Under the pieces are notes generated by a model that searched no databases, was not told where the DNA came from, and worked only from the letters and a program-made list of their open reading frames with translations. Shown in pieces: positions 57,636 through 64,000 of a stretch of 64,000 bases of DNA; positions within the stretch are counted from its first letter, which is position 1, and each line of letters begins with the position of its first letter. The stretch is from Eucommia ulmoides. Lineage: Eukaryota; Streptophyta; Magnoliopsida; Garryales; Eucommiaceae. The position numbers and the translations under genes were made by a program. The stretch spans positions 42,101,026 through 42,165,025 of the forward strand of contig CM028335.1 in assembly GCA_016647705.1 (NCBI GenBank), written 5' to 3'.

Positions 57636-58012
57636 TCGCCTAGGCAAAGTATCCACCGCCTAGGCGAAAATTCACCAGAAAGTTGCGAAAGCTGAAGAAT
57701 TGAATCCGCCTAGGAGAAGTTTCCACCGTCTAGGCGGAAATCCGTCAGAAGGTTGCAAGGGCTAAAGTATTGAATCCACCTAGGCGAAGTTTCCACCGCC
57801 TAGGCGGAAATCCATCAGAACGCTGGAAGTGCTAAACTGCTGGAAGAGTTGCACTGCTGTAAATCCGCCTAGGCGAAGTAGCTACCGCCTAGGCGAAAAT
57901 CCATCAGAAAGAATAGGGGCCCAAGATGTTAGTGCTCCGCCTAGGCGAAGAAACCATCACCTAGGCGGAATTCTAACCGACTTAACCTCCGCCTAGGCGG
58001 ATTCTGCAGAAC
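57636..58012. repeat. Palindromic box array in the element C 5' LTR (70-bp unit)
   Basis: Units start at 57636, 57706 and 57776, an exact 70-bp period, then looser copies at about 57865 and 57936. Each holds two boxes, CCGCCTAGGCGAAG and CACCGCCTAGGCGGAAA, separated by about 10 bp. CCTAGG lies at the centre of each box. The array ends about 40 bp before the TATA-like box. Confidence 0.88.
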
Positions 58013-58053
58013 AACCCAAAATATCTGTTTAGATATTTTTGAACCCCTAGGCC

Positions 58054-58061
58054 TATATATA
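58054..58061 (+). promoter_or_regulatory. TATA-like box of the element C LTR
   Basis: TATATATA followed by CCCC, about 40 bp after the last palindromic box. The corresponding place in B2 reads CTATTTATACCCC (28561). Confidence 0.6.
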
Positions 58062-58740
58062 CCCCTTTCCCACGTCTGAAATAGGGAGTTGACAAACCCT
58101 AACCCTAGTAGAAACCTCTTAAGCTATATTTTGAAGATCAAGAAGGAGGTTCATCATTTGGATAAAAAAGAATCACTTGTGGATCGATCATTAGTGACAG
58201 TGAACTGTTTCACTTCCAGATTTGATCGTTTCTCTCTTGTTTTTATCTTTGTAATCACTTTTTCATATCTAAGAATGTAGAATCCTTCTTATTTTGTATG
58301 GTATATGGCTAAAATCTTATAGTATTAGTTAAATGTTACTTAGGTGTAGTTGAAATCATGTAATTGTTAAGTTGAATGAATTAGTGTTACTTTAATGTGT
58401 TGTTTGTCTAAATCCGATTGTGTTTACCATTATTCTTGATATTATGCTTGTATTGATAAACCGAGAATATGGGATTTGACACTCGGGAGAGGTAACCCTG
58501 GATTCGAACTAGGGTAAATACAACATGACGTTCTAACGACCCGGGAGGGCGTTAGAACGTATGCAATCCATGATGTTGGCTAAAGAATCACGTGACCTAG
58601 GGTCGTTAAGGCATTGAAGGGGACTTCCTCGTTGACACGAAGTTGTGTAATCCCCCGTATTACACTCAGGAGAGGTAGCGGAGGAGTTATCGATACAGAG
58701 ATTGTCGGACTAGATAGAAAACCATTATAGCTAACTTAAT

Positions 58741-59520
58741 GACTTCGATTATGCATTAGACTTCATGGGGCCATTTCCACCGTCATTTGGTAAGGAGTAT
58801 ATTCTGTTAGCGGTGGACTATGTGTCTAAATGGGTTGAGGCCATAGCAACACCTACAAATGATGCCAAAGTGGTTTTGAAGTTCCTTCAGCACAATATCA
58901 TAACACGGTTCGGGACACCTCAAGCCTTAATCAGTGATGAGGGAACCTACTTTTGTAACAAAATGCTAAATGCTTTGTTGGAAAAGTATGGGGTTAGACA
59001 CAAGGTAGCGCTACCATACCACCCACAGACAAATGGCCAAGCTGAAGTTTCAAACCGAGAAATCAAGCTAATTGTGGAGAAAACGGTTCATACTAATCGC
59101 AAGGATTGGGCGATGAAGCTTGATGATGCTTTATGGGCTTATCACACGGCTTTTAAGATACTGATCGACATATCACCGTATCGATTTATGTTTGGGAAAG
59201 CCTATCATTTTCCTATTGAATTGGAGCACCGTGTATTCTGGACGATTAAGAAACTCAATTTTGACATAAAAGCTTCTGGTGCGCAACGTCTCCTCCAATT
59301 GAATAAAAGCTTATTGTTTAACTCAAGGCTGAGACTCTTTCCCGGAAAGTTGAAGTCCCGATGGTCTGGACCATTCCGGATCAAGCATATTTATCCATTT
59401 GGTGCTATCGAGCTAGAAGGCAAAGATGAACTAACTTTCTGAGTCAATAGGGAGCGGATTAAGCATTACTTCAAGGATGAAGAGCGAGTTGTGGAGAACA
59501 TCTCCCTCGTTGAAGGATAG
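58741..59520 (+). pseudogene. pol: Athila-type integrase, catalytic core to C-terminus
   Basis: The reading starts inside the core, at [15 protein letters not shown] (first catalytic Asp), without the zinc-binding region. [11 protein letters not shown] (second Asp) and [18 protein letters not shown] (Glu) follow. Then come [38 protein letters not shown] and the C-terminal [25 protein letters not shown] at 59440-59442 interrupts it, and the frame then runs to a TAG at 59518-59520. All three catalytic acidic residues are present, but the protein lacks its N-terminus because the 5' LTR is fused at about 58738. The wording is that of Athila (Ty3/gypsy) integrase. Confidence 0.87.
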
Positions 59521-59796
59521 AGCCAGAATTCATCAACGTCGATGCTAGGGATGTAAAACCAAGCAACATTTTTTTGATATGTCATAGAGGGTAACGTATA
59601 TTCCCAACTTATATATACATTACTTTTTGGAGATCGTATTGATCTCGTAAATACTATTTGTTTTGTGGTGAATGGATGAGGCTAGACACTAAGGATTGAT
59701 TTGCATGCTAGAACTCATTTGAGGAATGAAGAGGAAATAAGAGGTGTAGAGAAACAATGTGAAAACCTGAAGGAATCCAGCTTAAGTCCACATTGG

Positions 59797-60230
59797 CAAA
59801 AATTCGCCTAGGCGGAAAAACCACCGCTCAGGCGAAAAATGGACAAAAAGGCTAAGGAAACTTACTGGCGTAAATTCGCCTAGGCAGAAATAGGAAGCAA
59901 AAAGCTTAAATTTTTACACTGCCGTAAGTTCGCCCAGGCGGTTAAACCACCGCCTAAGCGGAAAATTGAAGAAAAGTTGAGTTTCACACTGGTGTAAACT
60001 CGCTAAGGTAGAAACCCACCGCCCAAGCGGATTTACAACCAAATCAGAGGTTCACACTGGTGTAAACTCGCTCCGGCGGAAAACCCACCGCCGAAGTGAA
60101 TTTACACGAAATCAGGGGTTTCACACTGGTGTAAACTCGCCCCGGCGGAAAAACCACCGCCTATGCGGATTTACACCAGAAGGTTTTTAAAAAGAAAAAG
60201 GCGCTATTTCACCTAGGCGGATTTACGCGA
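59797..60230. repeat. Second palindromic box array, between integrase and ORF3 of element C
   Basis: The same box type as in the LTR recurs here (TTCGCCTAGGCGGAAAAACC, CACCGCCTAAGCGG, CACCTAGGCGGATTTAC). From 59985 the units are 68-69 bp long (CACACTGGTGTAAACTCGC at 59985, 60053 and 60122). Box cores vary (CCTAGG, CCAAGC, CCGGCG). There is no ORF through it. Confidence 0.85.
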
Positions 60231-60844
60231 CCCCTGTTTTAAAACGCACAGTCCACTTCACAAACGGCATTTCCCTCCTAAAAATTTCAAGAAACCTCTC
60301 AACTTCACATCCCAAATTCCTTCCTCCCTCTAAAGATTCATTCTATAGTGCTAAAAACTTGAATTTGCACCAAGAATCTCGAAAATTAGGGTTCAAACGA
60401 TGAAACAGTGTGAAATTGCCATTCTCCACTAATTTGATCAAATTTTTCAACAAGTGTCAATGATCCTATTTTTCATTTAGTTGTTGAATTATTTGCTTTA
60501 TTTGCTCATTTATTTCAAAAATCATTGGATTTAATTGGAACCCTAAACCCCTTTAAACCCTAAGTTGCGATTTTCATGCTATTTGGGATTGAGAAATGAT
60601 AAATGGTAAACCCTATCATGTTTTTGTGTTGATATACAATGTGAATCATTTAGTTTGCGCTACATTGTGATAAAAATGTGATTTGGTTATGGTTGGTGGG
60701 ATATCTTGTGAGATTTGTATTATTTGGCTTTGATTGGCATATGTTTGATAAAATAGGGCATTGGGTGTTCGCTGACAAGGGTTTGAATTACTTGTTCTAT
60801 TGTTATTATTGTGATTGGTGTTGTGATTTTGATTTTCAGGGAAA
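60231..60844 (+). other. Leader upstream of ORF3 with a splice-acceptor-like end
   Basis: There is no supported ORF. GTTTTAAAACGC lies just after the box array. The stretch before ORF3 is AT-rich and T-rich and ends GATTTTGATTTTCAGG, with AG at 60838-60839 and the ORF3 ATG six bases later. Env-position ORFs of some Athila-like elements (BAGY-2) are reported to be expressed from spliced RNA, which this would suit. Confidence 0.5.
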
Positions 60845-61705
60845 ATGGCAAAGCGACATGCTGCCAAGCAACCAAGAACAGACGAACCTCCGCCTGCTTC
60901 AGACTACACTTCTCTCAAATTTGTTTCTAAGCAGGCTGAGGATTGGTATAAAGAACATGAGAGTAAGCGGCCAGGCATCCGTCAGAGGGGGTTCGGACCA
61001 TTGAATGAACTCCCGGAGGAAATCAGAACTATTATTGTACAAAGACGGTGGGAACAGTTCTATGCTCCACCCCCGACAGGAGAATTGGCCCTTGTGCGAG
61101 AATTTTATGCAAACATTGCGGAGGCCACGAGGTTTCAAACACGGGTCCGAAACATTCCCATCATATTCAGTGCTGATCATTTTAATGAATTTCTAGGATT
61201 GACGGGGCTGGAAGCCTCAAGAGATCTATCCGACGCCGCCACACCGTCTATGAGTGCGGTGATTCAAACCCTGACAACAGGAAATGCCCAGTGGACGAAC
61301 ACATGCCAAGGTCAGGCGATCTTCAAGTCTCGATTTCTAAAACCGATCCCAAAGATTTGGCATTCATTTGTCTATACCAATTTGCTTTCGACTACCCATG
61401 TGTCCGAAGTGTCCAAAGAGAGAGCCTTTATGCTCTATGGCATTGATAGAGGGATGCCCGTAAATGTCGGCTGGCACATTTATTCGTCTATAATTCATAC
61501 TGCCAAGACAAAAAAGGGTGGCCTTCCTTTTCTCTCTTTCCTCACCGCGCTCTTTCAACGAGCCGGAGTTCGTATCAGATCCATGAGCCCCTTTCCACCC
61601 GTAAAGCCACTGGATCTAGCAATGATTAACAAGGTATGGAAATCCGGACCAGGAGAAGGAGAAGAGGGTCATGAAGAGGAAGAAGTCGGCCCTTCGGAGC
61701 CATAA
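60845..61705 (+). CDS. Env-position ORF (Athila ORF3, putative plant transposon protein family)
   Basis: An open frame of 286 codons with no internal stop is the longest in the window. The ATG at 60845 follows a splice-acceptor-like sequence. Recognisable blocks are a basic start (AKRHAAKQPR), VREFYANIAEATRF, RNIPIIFSADHFNEFLGL, IWHSFVYTNLLSTTHVSEVS and FLTALFQRAGVRI. The last resembles the domain often called putative plant transposon protein, found in the third ORF of Athila elements. I see no signal peptide or membrane segment, so an envelope function is not supported. The end is glutamate-rich (GEGEEGHEEEEVG). Downstream of the stop, the same frame holds two more stops and then an open coiled-coil-like tail to 61948. 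Confidence 0.78.
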   Translation: MAKRHAAKQPRTDEPPPASDYTSLKFVSKQAEDWYKEHESKRPGIRQRGFGPLNELPEEIRTIIVQRRWEQFYAPPPTGELALVREFYANIAEATRFQTRVRNIPIIFSADHFNEFLGLTGLEASRDLSDAATPSMSAVIQTLTTGNAQWTNTCQGQAIFKSRFLKPIPKIWHSFVYTNLLSTTHVSEVSKERAFMLYGIDRGMPVNVGWHIYSSIIHTAKTKKGGLPFLSFLTALFQRAGVRIRSMSPFPPVKPLDLAMINKVWKSGPGEGEEGHEEEEVGPSEP

Positions 61706-61948
61706 ACACCTACAACCAGCCACGACTAAATCATCCAAATTTCATGAGAAGTCCGTAGTCTCCAGTCCGATGTGAGCCAACTTCAAGCTAATATGGCTCG
61801 GATGGAGAACTACATGGAGTCCTACATCCAGCAACAAGATCAAAACCAAAGAGTAATATTCGATCATCTTGGAATCGACATGGCGCGTTATACGCCGGTG
61901 CTGCCTTCCGAGACTGATGAGCCGCCACCACCATCTCCTCCACAATGA
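61706..61948 (+). pseudogene. Former C-terminal coiled-coil tail of ORF3
   Basis: It is in frame with the ORF above. After stops at 61703, 61727 and 61745 the frame is open and reads VRSLQSDVSQLQANMARMEN, then QQDQNQRVIFDHLGID and a proline run before TGA at 61946-61948. Regular hydrophobic spacing suggests a coiled coil. A related ORF of full length elsewhere would show whether this is lost coding sequence. Confidence 0.55.
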
Positions 61949-63662
61949 ACGGTAGGAGGTTAGACTTGTAAGTCTTCCCTCTTAGGTATGTGTCCACCCC
62001 AGTTTTCCATATATATTTGTCTATTCTGCTATTGGGTTCGCTACTAGGCAGTGAGGACACTGCCTCATTCAAGTTTGGGGGTATATATGCTATGCAACGC
62101 TAGAAAGTAGTTTTTTGTTTTTTTTGGGGGGGGGGGGGATTTGAAGGATGAAAAATTTTTGATGTAAAAAGGGACAAAAATTCTTTTTGTGTACAAATTG
62201 TAGTTTATAATGATATTAATGTTAAAAAAAAATTGTAAATTTTGAAATTCTTTTTGTTATGCATGTGTAATGTTTAGCTATGCATGTGTAAGGATAATTA
62301 GCATAGGTAATGCTAGTTTGTACAATTAGAGTAGATTTGTTAATGAATATAGTTGTACGTGCATGTTGAGTTTTTGAGTTCGTCCAAACCATGTCCCGAT
62401 GATGAAACTTACCCCCTAAATTGCATTTTGAGGTCAGGGGTAATGCCATTCACGTGTGTTTTGTGTGCTTAGCATGTCGATTAGGTGAAAATTGTTTTGA
62501 TCCTAAATCGCACGATCGCATAAACTCATTATATAACTAGTTGAACGATTTGACGCTGATTATTAAATAATAAATTCATGACAGAAACGAGGAATTTAGA
62601 ATTTAAATGGGGGAGGCTTGAGGTGAAATTATCGGTAAGGTAATTATGGAGGCATGATATAGGCCTTCATTTTCATCGCTTGAATCGTTTGAAACTAACC
62701 TGAAAAGTTATTCCCTCGTTCTCCTGTCGAAGCCATAATTTTTTTATTTTTTTTGTGTTCTGAACCTATTTCTATACTTTAACCAAGTAAATCTTTCAAA
62801 ACCATTGTCTCTACGAATAAAAGTGGAAATTGAGTGAAAAAAAAGTAACGTTAGATTATGCTAACTTGAAGCGGGCAATCGGGGTTTCAGTTTAAAATAC
62901 TTTTGGTTAAGTATAGGAGTATTCACTTGTCAATCCTTTAGTTGTATTAACATGCCCCTAAAATTGTATAAATTTGAATAAGTTTGGGGGTATGTGTTAA
63001 AAAAAAAAAAAAGGAACTATGTGAATATAGTGTTTAAATTCGGTTGTTGTGACAAGTGAATACAATTTTACTAAATCATGTTCAGGGTAATGTCTTAAAA
63101 AATAAGGGGGTTATGAGAGATATTTAGCGACAAGTGTTTGTACCTCGGGTATCGTTATAATAATAACGAGTTCTATTTCTACGATACCCTTGGCCGTTCT
63201 CCAAAGCCAAACCAAGCCCTATTGACCTCGATGAATGTCCGAACCTACATTAGTGGATAGTTGAGCCCAGTCAAGCATATGGCTTTCCTGAATGTTTTAA
63301 CAAGTTTAAGTCATGACCTTATTCATTGAATAATCCAATCCGGCGTTTGATTTGTTATATATCCGAGTTCTCACACACACACATTTCAATAGGATCTAAA
63401 ATGATTTGAACTGATATTGAGTGTTGAAATTCTGGAACACCACGTGGTGTGTGTTATTCCTTAACCGAATCTGATTACGGGTTGTTGAGGGAAGAATAGC
63501 ATGGTTATTAGTGATTAAACTTACATCTCACAGGTGTGTACTTCTTATTTGTTAATGATTACGTATTTGTAATTTAGGATGTAGCTAATTAGTGTAGTTA
63601 GTGTTATTTAGCATTAGGGTGTTTTGCTCAAGAACTAGTAAAATTCCAAGTTTGGAGGCATT
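61949..63662 (+). other. Element C 3' non-coding region and polypurine tract
   Basis: It shares with B1 and B2: CACGTGTGTTTTGTGTGCTTAG (62450, in part), GGCATGATATAGGC (62651), CCTACATTAGTGGA (63243), a CA run (63371-63383) and the perfect palindrome CACCACGTGGTG (63439-63450). Purine runs AAGTTTGGGGGTATAT (62071) and AAGTTTGGGGGTATG (62980) precede the LTR-proximal tract AAGTTTGGAGGCATT (63648-63662). There is a run of 13 G near 62126-62138. I see no ORF. Confidence 0.72.
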
Positions 63663-64000
63663 TGATAGGTGTAAAATACCTATCTAATTCTAAACTGAAT
63701 TTACCAGTTTTCGAGTATTTTATTGTAGTTTGAATACCTTTTTAGTTGTTTTTATTAGCCAGGAGAAGGGACGTCAACAATCGGCAAACCGAGTGAAAAG
63801 GTGGAGAAAAGAGTAGCTAAAGAGATGAGAAAGGGAGGTTTCAAAGAACATTGCAAATCCGCCTAGGCGAAGTATCCACCGCCTAGGCGGAAATTCACCA
63901 GATAGTTGCAAAAGCTGAAGAATTGAATCTTCCTAGGCGAAGTTTCCACCACCTAGGCGAAAATATATCAGAACGCTGGAAGTGCTAAACTGCTGGAAGA
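63663..64000 (+). repeat. Element C 3' LTR, cut by window end
   Basis: It starts TGATAGGTGTAAAATACC right after the polypurine tract and aligns to 57440 onward. Palindromic boxes begin at 63859. This copy has one fewer 70-bp unit than the 5' LTR before the shared GAACGCTGGAAGTGCTAAAC. Confidence 0.88.

Larger units (their letters stand above)
57440..58738 (+). repeat. Element C 5' LTR, 3' end missing
   Basis: It starts TGATAGGTGTAAAATACA and matches 63663 onward. It carries the box array (57636-58012), a TATA-like box (58054-58061) and the conserved block GATTTGACACTCGGGAGAGG (58475). It breaks off near 58738, well before the TACACTTGCGAGTAA end seen in the B2 LTRs. Confidence 0.82.
57440..64000 (+). 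mobile_element. Athila-type retrotransposon C, internally deleted, continues past window
   Basis: The 5' LTR (57440 to about 58738) lacks its end and is joined straight to the middle of integrase (58741). An array of palindromes, a long leader, the env-position ORF (60845-61705), a 1.7-kb 3' region and a 3' LTR (63663 onward, cut by the window) follow. Leader/PBS, gag, protease, RT and RNase H are missing. The Athila assignment rests on integrase wording, the ORF3 type and the LTR start TGATAGGTGTAAAATAC. Confidence 0.85.

Noticed and set aside
57636..58012. Regularly spaced palindromic repeats resembling a CRISPR array
   Set aside because: The context is a plant LTR retrotransposon, the spacers are themselves repeated (70-bp tandem unit), and there are no cas genes.
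60678..61004. Plus-strand open frame of 108 codons ahead of ORF3
   Set aside because: It overlaps ORF3 in another frame; its first part is AT-rich leader and low complexity.
61788..62072. Minus-strand open frame of 94 codons after ORF3
   Set aside because: It overlaps the in-frame ORF3 tail in antisense and has no recognisable feature.
62126..62138. Run of 13 G as a possible G-quadruplex or polypurine tract
   Set aside because: A single homopolymer, not adjacent to the LTR, and absent at the equivalent place in B1 and B2.

Overview
This window is repetitive nuclear DNA from a flowering plant, most likely a eudicot with a sizeable genome. I see no host protein-coding gene, tRNA or rRNA. Nearly all of it is LTR retrotransposon sequence, nested several layers deep and eroded by stop codons and frameshifts. 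Element boundaries were placed by matching LTR ends by eye, finding TG...CA termini and checking for 5-bp target-site duplications (TSDs). Lineage names (Ogre/Tat, Athila, SIRE) rest on recognised protein motifs, primer-binding sites (PBS) and layout, not on a database search.

Layout. (1) 1-7105: a minus-strand, gag-only Tat-lineage element; its 3' LTR runs off the left edge and is split by a solo Athila-type LTR (105-1828). It carries a 4 x 120-bp tandem array and a cluster of short palindromes. (2) 7106 to about 43142: a minus-strand Ogre-like (Tat) element holding ORF1-like, gag, protease, RT, RNase H and integrase remnants. It has been broken by a full-length SIRE-type copia element (8425-17664), two gag-only Athila-type elements (B1 21237-26887; B2 28085-33564), a solo Athila-type LTR (34902-36300), a solo SIRE LTR (38061-40265) and a SINE (40342-40535). 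(3) About 43143-46018: a truncated plus-strand Tat fragment (gag, protease, start of RT). (4) About 46491-57180: a second Ogre-like element on the plus strand, head-to-head with the first, split by two solo SIRE LTRs (49204-51338; 53749-56028). (5) 57183-57439: a possible CACTA transposon end. (6) 57440 to past 64000: Athila-type element C. Its truncated 5' LTR is joined directly to an integrase fragment, followed by an env-position ORF (60845-61705) and a 3' LTR cut by the window end.

The most interesting signal is not a gene. The Athila-type (Ty3/gypsy) LTRs carry tandem arrays of short GC-rich palindromes (CACCGCCTAGGCGG and variants with CCGCGG or CTGCAG cores) upstream of the TATA-like box. 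In element C a second array lies upstream of the env-position ORF. From memory, this arrangement (symmetric repeated boxes upstream of the promoter, extra boxes near env, several polypurine tracts) was described for Sireviruses, which are Ty1/copia. The SIRE LTRs here show it too, with GTCGACCGGCCGGTCGAC boxes in about 52-bp repeats. The same architecture in a different superfamily suggests convergent, possibly regulatory, cis structure. A second notable item is the gag-only Athila-type family, with a shared chimeric ORF and a 3' non-coding region conserved between B1, B2 and C.
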